Origin: Deltaproteobacteria bacterium
GTDB lineage: Bacteria; Desulfobacterota; Syntrophia; Syntrophales; UBA2210
Direction: 5' to 3'
DNA length: 21,031 bases
NCBI GenBank assembly: GCA_016935875.1
Contig: JAFGQD010000036.1
Coordinates: 1-21,031, forward strand
This document shows, one piece after another, positions 7,284 to 15,455 of the stretch. Numbering within the stretch: position 1 is the stretch's first letter; every line of letters begins with the position of its first letter. The notes beneath the pieces are model-generated. The model searched no databases. It was not told where the DNA came from and saw only the letters and a program-made list of their open reading frames with translations. A program made the translations under genes and the position numbers.

Positions 7284-8297
7284 ATGAGAAAATATAACGT
7301 AGCAGTTGTAGGTGCAACGGGATTGGTCGGGACAGAGATGATCAGCACGCTGGAAAAAAGAAATTTTCCGGTAAAAGAACTGAGCCTCCTTGCTTCGGAA
7401 CGCTCGATGGGTAAAGAGTTGAACTTTCGGGGGAAGGAATACCCGGTAAAGGTCTTGAACGAAGACTCTTTCAAGGGAGTAGAGATAGGGCTGTTCTCCG
7501 CCGGGGGAAGCATCAGCGAGCGGTTTGCACCTATAGCGGTGAAGGATGGTTGTATAGTGATTGACAACACCAGCGCCTTCAGAATGGAACCGGACATTCC
7601 TCTGGTCGTCCCCGAGGTAAATCCCGAAGATATCGGCGTATTGGGTACGGGGAGAATTATAGCAAATCCGAATTGTTCAACCATACAGATGGTTGTGGCG
7701 TTAAAACCCATTCATGATGCGGTCGGTATAAAACGGATTGTAGTATCCACCTATCAGGCAGTCTCTGGTACCGGCAAGGATGCCGTTGAAGAACTTGCGG
7801 GACAAACCAGGGCCCTCCTGGCTCTGAAAGAGCCGGAAATAAAAGTGTATCCTCACCGGATAGCCTTCAACTGTCTTCCCCATATCGATGTATTCTTGGA
7901 TAACGGCTATACGAAGGAGGAAATGAAGATGGTCAATGAGACCAAGAAGATCCTGAAAGACTCTTCCATAGCTGTTACCGCTACAACAGTGAGAGTGCCG
8001 GTTTTTTACGGCCACTCGGAATCTGTAAACATTGAAACAGAGAGAAAAATCACCCCGGACGAGGTGAGAGAGATACTTTCAAGGGCTCCAGGAGTCACCG
8101 TGATAGATAATCCAGGTCTTTCAGAATATCCCCTTGCCAGTGATGCAGCCGGAAAAGATAATACCTTTGTCGGAAGGATCAGAGAAGATGAGTCTATTCC
8201 CAATGGGATCAATATGTGGATTGTAGCCGACAACATACGAAAGGGAGCAGCCTTGAATGCGGTGCAGATAGCTGAAATCCTTATAAAAGGAGAATAG
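7284..8297 (+). CDS. asd: Aspartate-semialdehyde dehydrogenase
   Basis: Asd reduces aspartyl phosphate to aspartate semialdehyde with NADPH, the branch point to lysine/diaminopimelate, threonine and methionine. The 337-residue product has the dinucleotide loop GATGLVG, the catalytic cysteine in NPNCSTIQM (Cys131), YQAVSGTGKDA, the FNCLPHID segment and VPVFYGHSE with the catalytic histidine. There are two possible starts, ATG at 7278 and at 7284. I chose 7284 because AAGGA ends six bases before it, whereas the first ATG overlaps that site. No aspartokinase or other lysine gene is adjacent; rsmD follows after 12 bases. The inverted-repeat leader upstream may control it. Confidence 0.96.
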   Translation: MRKYNVAVVGATGLVGTEMISTLEKRNFPVKELSLLASERSMGKELNFRGKEYPVKVLNEDSFKGVEIGLFSAGGSISERFAPIAVKDGCIVIDNTSAFRMEPDIPLVVPEVNPEDIGVLGTGRIIANPNCSTIQMVVALKPIHDAVGIKRIVVSTYQAVSGTGKDAVEELAGQTRALLALKEPEIKVYPHRIAFNCLPHIDVFLDNGYTKEEMKMVNETKKILKDSSIAVTATTVRVPVFYGHSESVNIETERKITPDEVREILSRAPGVTVIDNPGLSEYPLASDAAGKDNTFVGRIREDESIPNGINMWIVADNIRKGAALNAVQIAEILIKGE

Positions 8298-8309
8298 CTG
8301 GATTGATAG

Positions 8310-8858
8310 ATGAGAATAACGGGAGGACGCACGCGAGGCAGGAAAATATACGTGCCGAAGAGCGATAAGATCAGAGTAACTTCCGACAGGGTCAGGGAAT
8401 CGATTTTTAATATTCTCCCGTCCATGAATGGGGCGTTATTCCTGGATATTTTTGCGGGTTCGGGCAGTGTCGGTATTGAGGCTCTGAGTAGGGGAAGTGC
8501 GAGGGCCACTTTTATTGAAAAAGAGACGCTTCACGCGAGGGTGCTTGAGAAGAATCTGAAGCTGTGCGGATTTGAAGAATCATGCGAAGTGATAATTCTC
8601 CCCGCGGAGAATGGGATTCGCATCTTGTCGGGACGCCGACAGCAGTTTGATATCGTATTTGCCGATCCCCCCTACGACAGAGGGTTGGTATCCGAAACCC
8701 TCGGTATGCTTGGAAAGTGTAATCTGATCGCAGAGGAAGGTGCCGTAGTAATGGAACATTCCTTCAGAGAAACTGTAGCGGACAGCGAGGACTTTGTCCT
8801 GACTGATCAGAGGCGATATGGGGATACGGTGCTTTCTTTTTTACAATTAAGAATGTAG
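8310..8858 (+). CDS. rsmD: 16S rRNA (guanine(966)-N2)-methyltransferase
   Basis: RsmD methylates G966 of 16S rRNA in small-subunit assembly. The 182-residue protein starts with the typical MRITGGRTRGRKI and RVTSDRVRESIFNIL. It carries the SAM-binding loop LDIFAGSGSVGIEALSRG and the catalytic motif DPPY (Asp119-Tyr122) used by amino-group methyltransferases. The start has little ribosome-binding signal and lies 12 bases after asd, so it is probably co-transcribed. Its neighbour coaD is a frequent partner of rsmD in many bacteria, which strengthens the call. Confidence 0.95.
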   Translation: MRITGGRTRGRKIYVPKSDKIRVTSDRVRESIFNILPSMNGALFLDIFAGSGSVGIEALSRGSARATFIEKETLHARVLEKNLKLCGFEESCEVIILPAENGIRILSGRRQQFDIVFADPPYDRGLVSETLGMLGKCNLIAEEGAVVMEHSFRETVADSEDFVLTDQRRYGDTVLSFLQLRM

Positions 8859-8878
8859 AGAGATGGAGGGGTAAAAAA

Positions 8879-9400
8879 ATGGGGAAATCGGCGGTATATC
8901 CCGGTTCATTCGATCCCATAACAAACGGGCATGTGGATATCATTGACAGAGGGCTGGTTATATTTAAAAAGATAATTGTCCTGGTTGGGTATAACCCGAA
9001 CAAGAAGTCACTGTTTTCCGTGGAAGAGAGGGTCTCCATGATCAGAGAGGTTGTTGGAGATAATCCCAGGGTTGAGGTTGATTCTTTTTCCGGTCTTCTT
9101 GTAGATTATGTAAAGAAATCGGAGGCGTCCTGTATATTAAGGGGACTTCGAGCCATGTCTGATTTCGAGTATGAGTTTCAATTGGCCCTTATCAACAGGA
9201 GATTAACGAGGAATATAGAAACGGTGTTTCTGATGACCGGATCCAAGTGGTTCTATTGCAATTCGAGCATCGTGAAAGAAGCTGCCGGCTTAGGTGGGTC
9301 GGTAAAGGGTATGGTCCCTGATATTGTTTTAGGGAGACTTAAGGGGAAATTCCCTGATATGAAAATGAATAATTCGAGAAAACAGCAGAAACATGCATAA
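8879..9400 (+). CDS. coaD: Pantetheine-phosphate adenylyltransferase
   Basis: CoaD transfers AMP from ATP to 4'-phosphopantetheine, the fourth step of coenzyme A synthesis. The 173-residue product has the nucleotidyltransferase signature YPGSFDPITNGHVDII with the T/HxGH element at residues 15-18. It also has LRGLRAMSDFEYEFQLA and the C-terminal NSSIVKEAAGLGGSVKGMVP. Relatives are about 160 residues; the extra residues form a polar tail (MKMNNSRKQQKHA). A clear GGAGG site precedes the ATG by about eight bases. Co-transcription with rsmD and the following aminotransferase is likely from the short gaps. Confidence 0.96.
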   Translation: MGKSAVYPGSFDPITNGHVDIIDRGLVIFKKIIVLVGYNPNKKSLFSVEERVSMIREVVGDNPRVEVDSFSGLLVDYVKKSEASCILRGLRAMSDFEYEFQLALINRRLTRNIETVFLMTGSKWFYCNSSIVKEAAGLGGSVKGMVPDIVLGRLKGKFPDMKMNNSRKQQKHA

Positions 9401-9415
9401 ACAAGGAAAGATGAT

Positions 9416-10609
9416 ATGAAATTTGCAAAAAGAGTGGAGAGGATAAAGCCTTCACCAACACTCGCCATAACCGCAAAGGCAAACGCTCTGAGGATGGAGG
9501 GGAGAGATATTATAAGTTTCGGTGCCGGTGAGCCGGATTTTGATACTCCGGTACATATCAAGGAAGCGGCTGTTAGTGCGATACAGGCCGGATTTACCAA
9601 ATATACCCCTGTTGGGGGGATAGATGAACTTAAGGACGCCATCATTGAAAAATTCCGGCGTGACAACGGGCTTGCATATAAGAGGTCGGAGATCGTGGTA
9701 TCCTGCGGAGCGAAACATGTACTTTACAACCTCGCGCAGGCCCTGTTTGACGAAGGCGATGAGGTTATTATTCCGGCACCTTACTGGGTTTCTTATCCGG
9801 ATATTGTATTGCTTTCCGGTGCTGTGCCCTCCATCCTTGAGACAAGGGGAACGGATGGTTTCAAGATAACGCCCGATCAACTTGAGCGCGTGATCAATAC
9901 AAGAACAAAGGCCCTTGTCTTGAACAGCCCCTCCAATCCAACCGGATCAACATATACCTTTGCGGAACTGGAGGCGCTTGCGGAAGTGATAGTCCGAAAG
10001 AACATTCTGGTGATCTCGGATGAGATATATGAAAAAATTGTATATGACGGGTTTTCCTTTTCTGGTATTGCCATGGTCAATGAAGATGTGAAAAAACTTT
10101 CGATTGTCGTCAACGGCGTCTCGAAATCTTATGCCATGACGGGATGGAGAATTGGATACGCTGCCGGCCCGGGAGATATCATTTCAGCAATGACAAAGAT
10201 CCAGAGTCAGAATACATCAAACCCGGCATCAATCTCCCAGAAGGCCGCGGTTGAGGCGCTGAATGGAGATCAGAGTATAATCATTGAGATGGTTGAAGAA
10301 TTCAGGAAAAGACGTAATTATATCGTTGATGCCTTTAATTGTATGGCTGGCATACAATGCATGAATCCCGAAGGGAGCTTCTATGTCTTTCCCGATATGT
10401 CTTCACTGTATGGTAAGAATTATGATGGAACAATAATAACAGGTTCGGCATCTCTGGCGGAATATCTTCTTGATAGTGCAAATGTCGCGGTGGTTCCCGG
10501 CGTCGCTTTTGGGAGCGATGATCATATACGTCTTTCTTACGCCACGTCGATGAAAAACATCCGTGAAGGTATCACGAGGATTGAAACTGCCGTAAAAAAT
10601 CTGGGATAG
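9416..10609 (+). CDS. aspC: Class I/II aminotransferase, probable aspartate aminotransferase
   Basis: This PLP enzyme most likely interconverts aspartate and oxaloacetate with glutamate. The 397-residue protein has FGAGEPDFDTP, the ring-stacking PAPYWVSYPD, SPSNPTG (Asn174), SDEIYEKIVY, the PLP lysine in NGVSKSYAMTGWRIGY (Lys237) and the substrate-binding arginine in HIRLSYA near the C-terminus. These features fit the AspB-like subgroup I-gamma rather than the E. coli AspC subgroup. Substrate range cannot be fixed from sequence: prephenate, tyrosine or alanine could also be used. AAGGA lies before the ATG. Its proximity to asd is consistent with aspartate-family metabolism. Confidence 0.9.
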   Translation: MKFAKRVERIKPSPTLAITAKANALRMEGRDIISFGAGEPDFDTPVHIKEAAVSAIQAGFTKYTPVGGIDELKDAIIEKFRRDNGLAYKRSEIVVSCGAKHVLYNLAQALFDEGDEVIIPAPYWVSYPDIVLLSGAVPSILETRGTDGFKITPDQLERVINTRTKALVLNSPSNPTGSTYTFAELEALAEVIVRKNILVISDEIYEKIVYDGFSFSGIAMVNEDVKKLSIVVNGVSKSYAMTGWRIGYAAGPGDIISAMTKIQSQNTSNPASISQKAAVEALNGDQSIIIEMVEEFRKRRNYIVDAFNCMAGIQCMNPEGSFYVFPDMSSLYGKNYDGTIITGSASLAEYLLDSANVAVVPGVAFGSDDHIRLSYATSMKNIREGITRIETAVKNLG

Positions 10610-10618
10610 GAGTGTGAA

Positions 10619-10804
10619 ATGGTTCCAGGAATAATCTTGATTGTTGCGGGTGTCCTTATAGCCGTGTATCCTCCGCTCTTGTCGATTATAGTAGCATCCG
10701 TGCTTATTCTTCTCGGTATAGGGGTGGCATCTATCGGTTACCGCTTTAAAAAAGCGCAGAAGAGATTCGACGATCCATTTCTTGATTTCTTCTTCCGTTA
10801 TTAG
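10619..10804 (+). CDS. Small membrane protein, DUF3096-like
   Basis: This encodes a 61-residue protein with two predicted membrane helices (about residues 2-17 and 20-40) joined by a short YPPLL turn. A basic, then aromatic tail follows (YRFKKAQKRF, ending DFFFRY). The pattern resembles the small DUF3096 family, whose function is unknown; this assignment is by eye. A good AGGAG ribosome site overlaps the aminotransferase stop, seven bases before the ATG, so it is probably a real gene at the end of the asd-rsmD-coaD-aminotransferase unit. Function not recognised. Confidence 0.65.
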   Translation: MVPGIILIVAGVLIAVYPPLLSIIVASVLILLGIGVASIGYRFKKAQKRFDDPFLDFFFRY

Positions 10805-11001
10805 GTAAAGCAATTTTTTCCAGAAGTCAGCCTTATTGAACGGCGAGCGGATTTCTCCGCTGCTTTCGGCGGGGTTAGCGAGCGAATAATCAATAACACT
10901 TTCCTTGACAATCGGCGATTCCCCGCAACGTCTTGCGGGGAGCTTCAATATGCCGGTATGGGCACAAAAGCAGGAAAGTGCTTTTTAAATATGTTTTTGG
11001 C
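10805..11001. repeat. Palindrome-rich intergenic element
   Basis: No gene seen. TATTGAA (10834-10840) and TTCAATA (10944-10950) bracket about 117 bases as inverted ends. Inside are AGCGGA/TCCGCT (10846-10851 with 10856-10861) and a perfect CCCCGCAA/TTGCGGGG hairpin (10921-10928 with 10933-10940, loop CGTC). CGGCGA and CGAGCG each occur twice. CACTTTCCT (10897-10905) also pairs with AGGAAAGTG (10972-10980), followed by CTTTTT, so part of it may terminate transcription. It resembles REP/MITE-like dispersed palindromes, but copy number cannot be judged here. Confidence 0.45.
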
Positions 11002-11030
11002 TTGACTTGGGTTTTTTATCCCACTATAAA
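11002..11030 (+). promoter_or_regulatory. Sigma-70 promoter for livK
   Basis: TTGACT (11002-11007) and TATAAA (11025-11030) are separated by exactly 17 bases, which predicts an RNA start near 11037 and a leader of about 46 bases. A strong AAGGAGGAGG ribosome site (11065-11074) lies eight bases before the livK ATG. Together these imply high expression. Confidence 0.7.
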
Positions 11031-11082
11031 GAAGGGCTTCCAAGGTTTTTGATTATAAAACAACAAGGAGGAGGTTGGAATT

Positions 11083-12213
11083 ATGAAAAAATATTTCGGA
11101 AAAGTATTTGTTGCAGCAATGGTCTTTGCATTTGCAGTATCCATGATGTCAGGTGTCGGACTTGCGGCTGATACGATAAAACTGGGTGTTGCCGGTGCCC
11201 ACAGTGGTGACCTTGCGTCCTATGGCATACCTTCCATAAAGGCCGCCGAGCTCGTGGTCAAGGATATCAACGCGAAGGGGGGAATCCTCGGCAAGCAAGT
11301 GGTCATCCTCGCGGAAGATGACGTATGTAAACCGGAGGTTGCCACAAACACGGCCACAAAGCTACTGTCTCAGGGTGTTGATGTAGTGATGGGACATATC
11401 TGCAGTGGCGCCACCAAGGCCGCTCTCGGCATATATAAAGCCGAGAACATTATTTGTATGTCGCCGTCCGCGACGAACCCGGCCTTGACACAGAGCGGCG
11501 ATTACCCCAATTTTTACCGGACTATTGCCTCGGATGACGCCCAGGCACGGCTTGAAGTGGATTACGCTCTTGATGTGCTAAAATTAAAAAAAATTGCCGT
11601 ACTGCATGACAAGGGCGATTACGGCAAGGGCTTGGCGGAATTCGCGAAAGGTTTTCTTGAAAAGGACCCCAGAGCTGAAGTGGTGCTGTACGAAGGTGTC
11701 ACACCGGGTGCCGTCGATTATTCAGCCGTTGTCCAGAAGATAAAACAGTCAAATGCTGATGTGGTGATATTTGGTGGTTATCATCCCGAGGCCTCAAAGA
11801 TTGTCATGCAGATGCGCAAAAAAAGGATGAAGACGATCTTTATCTCTGATGACGGCGTTAAAGATGATACCTTTATCAAAGTTGCCGGTAAATATGCGGA
11901 AGGCGTATATGCCACCGGTCCGAGAGACACCTCTTCGAATCCTTTAGCGGTTGCCGCTGTCGAAGCGCACAAAAAGGCATACGGTGCCGACCCGGGCGCA
12001 TTCTTCCTCAACGCGTATGCTGCGACGCAGGCCCTGTTGAACGCGATCGAGAAGGCGGGATCGACCGACTATAATGCGATTTCAAAGGCCCTGAAGACCG
12101 AATATGTCGAAACACCTCTTGGAAAAATCAAATTTGATGACAGGGGTGATGCCATAGGCATCGGTTTCTCGATATATCAGGTGAAAAACGGCACGTATGT
12201 CGAGATAAATTAA
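11083..12213 (+). CDS. livK: Branched-chain amino-acid ABC transporter, periplasmic binding protein
   Basis: This is the periplasmic receptor that captures leucine, isoleucine, valine or related amino acids and delivers them to LivHMGF. An N-terminal Sec signal peptide (MKKYFGKVF, a hydrophobic core, then GVGLAAD) is likely cut after Ala28 or Ala29. The mature part is a type I periplasmic binding fold close to E. coli LivJ/LivK: KLGVAGAHSGDLASYG, KAAELVVKDINAKGGILG, GHICSGATKAA, SPSATNPALTQ, LHDKGDYGKGLA. Cys82 and Cys107 have the same 25-residue spacing as the LivJ disulfide. Its own strong promoter and ribosome site, and a terminator before livH, predict more binding protein than permease. 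Exact ligand specificity is unproven. Confidence 0.95.
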   Translation: MKKYFGKVFVAAMVFAFAVSMMSGVGLAADTIKLGVAGAHSGDLASYGIPSIKAAELVVKDINAKGGILGKQVVILAEDDVCKPEVATNTATKLLSQGVDVVMGHICSGATKAALGIYKAENIICMSPSATNPALTQSGDYPNFYRTIASDDAQARLEVDYALDVLKLKKIAVLHDKGDYGKGLAEFAKGFLEKDPRAEVVLYEGVTPGAVDYSAVVQKIKQSNADVVIFGGYHPEASKIVMQMRKKRMKTIFISDDGVKDDTFIKVAGKYAEGVYATGPRDTSSNPLAVAAVEAHKKAYGADPGAFFLNAYAATQALLNAIEKAGSTDYNAISKALKTEYVETPLGKIKFDDRGDAIGIGFSIYQVKNGTYVEIN

Positions 12214-12250
12214 TATAGAAGAACGAATCGAAAGAAGTTTAAAACCTTTA

Positions 12251-12287
12251 TCAGGGGGCAGGCGCGAAAGCCTGACCCCTGATTTAT
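12251..12287 (+). terminator. Terminator between livK and livH
   Basis: TCAGGGG-CAGGC (12251-12263) pairs with GCCTG-CCCCTGA (12270-12282) with one internal G/A mismatch and a GCGAAA loop, followed by TTTATT. It is a strong hairpin with a modest U-tract, so partial readthrough into livHMGF is plausible. Confidence 0.75.
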
Positions 12288-12494
12288 TGCTGCTTAGTAA
12301 GATGGAAGATGTTAAGGCAATACATTCTTAAAAAGTCAGAATAGTTTGTTATTCCGAGTGAATGTGAGCAATATTTGTAATGTGATTCCGGCGAATCGGG
12401 AAAAACACGAGATTCCTACTACTGGTCGGAATGAAAGATAGTGTGAGTTTGTTTTTTTACGATACCGTCAAGGTTGGGAGCGGATTTATCTAAG
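12288..12494 (+). other. Intergenic region before livH, no clear feature
   Basis: About 200 bases without a supported gene or a convincing promoter. A short inverted repeat GATTC-CGGC-GAATC (12384-12397) is the only structure noted. TTGTTA near 12348 with CAATAT 17 bases on is a weak promoter candidate. Confidence 0.3.
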
Positions 12495-13397
12495 ATGGAT
12501 TATTTTCTGGAGCTGTTTTTAGGCGGACTTACCCGCGGGAGTATTTACGCTCTTATTGCCCTTGGCTATACCATGGTATATGGTATTATCGAACTGATAA
12601 ATTTCGCCCATGGTGAGATCTACATGATCGGTGCATTCACGGCGCTGATTGTGATATCTGTTCTTACCCTCATGGGTATGAACACGATTGCCATACTTGT
12701 AATAGCTGGAGTAGTTGCTGTCATATATTCATGTGCCTACGGCTATACCGTTGAAAAGATAGCATATAAACCGCTCCGTAACGCACCTCGTCTTTCGGCT
12801 CTCATCAGCGCCATCGGGATGTCATTGTTTCTTCAGAATTATGTGCTCCTGGCGCAGACATCCGATTTCCTGCCCTTTCCGAGCCTGATTCCTGATTTTG
12901 AGTTTATGGAGCCGTACGCGCACATCATCGGATCGACGGAGATCGTTATCCTCATAACAACGGCTGTTGTTATGGTTCTTCTTACCATCCTGATAAAGTT
13001 CACGAGGATCGGAAAGGCGATGCGGGCGACATCCCAGGACAAGACGATGGCAATGCTGGTCGGTATTAATGTAAATCGCGTTATTTCCGTCACGTTTGTC
13101 GTGGGTTCGGCGACGGCAGCAATAGGAGGAGTTCTTATAGCTTCTCATGTCGGTATGATTAATTTTTATGTCGGTTTCATAGCGGGAATAAAGGCATTTG
13201 TTGCCGCGGTTCTTGGAGGAATCGGGAGTATTCCCGGAGCCGTTCTCGGCAGTTTTGTTCTGGGCTGGACAGAAAGCTTCGCGACCGGGTATGTATCGAG
13301 TGATTATGAAGATGTGTTCGCCTTTCTGTTCCTTGTGCTTATCCTGATCTTCAGGCCCGCTGGTATCCTGGGACGATCTGAGAAGCACAAAATATAA
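12495..13397 (+). CDS. livH: Branched-chain amino-acid ABC transporter, permease LivH
   Basis: LivH is one of the two inner-membrane permease subunits of the LIV system. The 300-residue protein is almost wholly hydrophobic. It has the LivH hallmark sequence GSIYALIALGYTMVYGIIEL followed by INFAHGEIYMIGAF, the cytoplasmic coupling segment GKAMRATSQDKTMAMLVGIN, and the ending FRPAGILGR. The ATG at 12495 was chosen because the mature start MDYFLELFLGG lines up with known LivH proteins; a TTG at 12474 would add seven residues but has its AAGG directly abutting it. LivM begins 33 bases after the stop. Confidence 0.95.
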   Translation: MDYFLELFLGGLTRGSIYALIALGYTMVYGIIELINFAHGEIYMIGAFTALIVISVLTLMGMNTIAILVIAGVVAVIYSCAYGYTVEKIAYKPLRNAPRLSALISAIGMSLFLQNYVLLAQTSDFLPFPSLIPDFEFMEPYAHIIGSTEIVILITTAVVMVLLTILIKFTRIGKAMRATSQDKTMAMLVGINVNRVISVTFVVGSATAAIGGVLIASHVGMINFYVGFIAGIKAFVAAVLGGIGSIPGAVLGSFVLGWTESFATGYVSSDYEDVFAFLFLVLILIFRPAGILGRSEKHKI

Positions 13398-13430
13398 CGT
13401 GATAATCTATTTTTTGCAGGGTTTGAGAAG

Positions 13431-14657
13431 TTGATTACATTTGATGAGATAAAAAAAGCCTTTCTGGTGTCCATATGGTTCATGTTTTTGACGTTTCCCA
13501 TCATGGTAATCCGCGTCAATCCGGTGGAACATATCGTGGAATGGCGCTGGAAGAACATGCTAGTGGTGGGAATCGGGAGCTTTCTTCTTTCGTTTGTCTG
13601 GAATTATCTTATGAAGCGAAAGGAGCTTGGTTTTAAGAAGGCCGAATCCGGAGAAGAAACGGGCACGATTCCGCTGGTCCAGAGAATCCTGGGAGAGAAA
13701 AAGATATATATACCTGCGCTGGTTGTCGCCGGAATATTTACCATCGCTTTCCCTTTCATTTTCTCATTGTATCAGACCAATATCATGGTATCGGCGTTGA
13801 TATACGTGATGCTTGGTCTGGGCCTTAACATTGTCGTAGGTCTCGCAGGTCTTCTCGATCTGGGATATGTCGCCTTTTACGCGGTGGGCGCTTATGCCTA
13901 TGCCCTGTTGAATTACCACTTCGGGATCAGTTTCTGGATAGCGCTACCGATAGGAGGGCTTCTGGGGGCTACCTTCGGCATACTCCTGGGTTTCCCCGTC
14001 CTCCGACTCCGCGGCGACTATCTCGCCATTGTGACATTGGGATTCGGTGAAATCATACGCATCATCCTGGAAAACTGGAATGAATTTTCCTTCGGACCCA
14101 GCGGTATAGCAAATATCCCGAGGCCTTCCCTGTTCGGAATAAATCTGTCGGTTCACGAATCTACGATATATATATATTACATTATGATTGCCCTGTGCCT
14201 TTTTACAGTTTTTGTGGTGAACCGTCTGCAGGACTCAAGGATCGGCAGGGCATGGATCGCGCTCAGGGAGGATGAGGTTGCCTGTCAGGCCATGGGGATT
14301 GACAAGACAAAAACCAAATTGACGGCATTTTCCCTCGGAGCGACATGGGCGAGCATGGCTGGGGTTATGTTTGCGGCAAAGACTACCTTTGTAAATCCCG
14401 CAAGCTTTACCATCTGGGAGTCTATCATCATCCTGTGTATTGTTGTGTTGGGCGGTATGGGATCCATAATCGGAGTTATCGCCGGGGCGCTTGTGCTGAT
14501 ACTTATGCCCGAGTACCTGCGTGCGTTTTCCGAGTACAGGATGCTGGCGTTCGGTGTGCTGCTCGTTGTGATGATGATCTTTCGCCCAGGCGGGATTATA
14601 CCCAATGTACGCCGTGTATATACATTTCAGGGTGTGAAAAATACCGACAAGAGCTGA
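13431..14657 (+). CDS. livM: Branched-chain amino-acid ABC transporter, permease LivM
   Basis: LivM is the second permease subunit and pairs with LivH. The 408-residue product includes an N-terminal extension of about 100 residues with two membrane segments, resembling the DUF3382 region of E. coli LivM. The permease core follows: GLGLNIVVGLAGLLDLGYVA, LRLRGDYLAIVTLGFGEIIR, the coupling-loop motif GRAWIALREDEVACQAMGID, and the ending IFRPGGIIP. The start is TTG at 13431, with AGGG about nine bases upstream; no upstream alternative exists before an in-frame stop, and the first internal ATG would cut into the extension. It is followed seven bases later by livG. Confidence 0.95.
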   Translation: MITFDEIKKAFLVSIWFMFLTFPIMVIRVNPVEHIVEWRWKNMLVVGIGSFLLSFVWNYLMKRKELGFKKAESGEETGTIPLVQRILGEKKIYIPALVVAGIFTIAFPFIFSLYQTNIMVSALIYVMLGLGLNIVVGLAGLLDLGYVAFYAVGAYAYALLNYHFGISFWIALPIGGLLGATFGILLGFPVLRLRGDYLAIVTLGFGEIIRIILENWNEFSFGPSGIANIPRPSLFGINLSVHESTIYIYYIMIALCLFTVFVVNRLQDSRIGRAWIALREDEVACQAMGIDKTKTKLTAFSLGATWASMAGVMFAAKTTFVNPASFTIWESIIILCIVVLGGMGSIIGVIAGALVLILMPEYLRAFSEYRMLAFGVLLVVMMIFRPGGIIPNVRRVYTFQGVKNTDKS

Positions 14658-14663
14658 TAAGAT

Positions 14664-15455
14664 ATGGAACCTGTACTAAAAGTTCAAAACCTCGGCATGA
14701 ACTTCGGGGGCTTGAGGGCACTTGATGATCTGGATCTGGATGTCGGCAGAAACGAGATTGTCGCTCTTATCGGTCCCAACGGAGCGGGGAAGACCACCTT
14801 CTTTAACTGCATAACGGGAATATATCCCCCCACAGATGGTGATGTACTAATATTCACCCAGGGCAGGGACAGTGCGGAGAGGATCAATGGCTTAAAACCG
14901 AACAAGGTCACGGAAAAGGGCTTGGCCCGGACCTTTCAGAACATCCGATTATTCCTCAATATGACAGTCCTCGAAAATGTAATGATCGGACGTCACTGCC
15001 GTATGCATGCGGGCGTCCTGGGCGCCGCATTAAGAGGCGGCTCAACGATGCGAGAAGAAAAAAAGGTGGTAGAAGACAGCTATGCCATCCTTGAAAAGAT
15101 AGGGCTCGCCCGGTTTGTGAACGAGTTTGCCAAAAACCTTCCATACGGGGCGCAGAGACTTCTTGAAATAGCCAGGGCAATGGCTACAGAGCCTTTCCTG
15201 CTTCTACTGGATGAACCAGCCGCAGGTATGAATCCACACGAGACACAAGAACTTGACGAACTGATAAAAAAGATTCGTGATGAAGAAGGGATTTCCATAC
15301 TCCTCATAGAACATGATATGAAACTCGTTATGAGCCTGTCCGACAGGATATTTGTCGTGGATTACGGCAAGAAGATCGCACAGGGCACCCCGGAGGAGAT
15401 ACGGAATAACCCTGTTGTAATAAAGGCCTATCTCGGAGAAGAGGTTGATGCTTAA
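14664..15455 (+). CDS. livG: Branched-chain amino-acid ABC transporter, ATPase LivG
   Basis: LivG is one of two cytoplasmic ATPases driving the LIV importer. The 263-residue protein has Walker A GPNGAGKTT (Lys43), the Q-loop ARTFQNIRLF, the LivG-type signature LPYGAQRLLEIARAMA in place of the usual LSGGQ, Walker B LLLLDEPAAGMNP and the switch histidine in LLIEHDMKLVM. The insert of about 15 residues after Walker A (FTQGRDSAERINGLKPNKV) is somewhat larger than usual for the family. The start has little ribosome-binding signal. The end overlaps livF by eight bases, typical for this operon. Confidence 0.96.
   Translation: MEPVLKVQNLGMNFGGLRALDDLDLDVGRNEIVALIGPNGAGKTTFFNCITGIYPPTDGDVLIFTQGRDSAERINGLKPNKVTEKGLARTFQNIRLFLNMTVLENVMIGRHCRMHAGVLGAALRGGSTMREEKKVVEDSYAILEKIGLARFVNEFAKNLPYGAQRLLEIARAMATEPFLLLLDEPAAGMNPHETQELDELIKKIRDEEGISILLIEHDMKLVMSLSDRIFVVDYGKKIAQGTPEEIRNNPVVIKAYLGEEVDA

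Noticed and set aside
10403..10948. 181-residue minus-strand ORF across the aminotransferase end
   Set aside because: It overlaps a well-supported aminotransferase and the palindromic intergenic region and has no family features.
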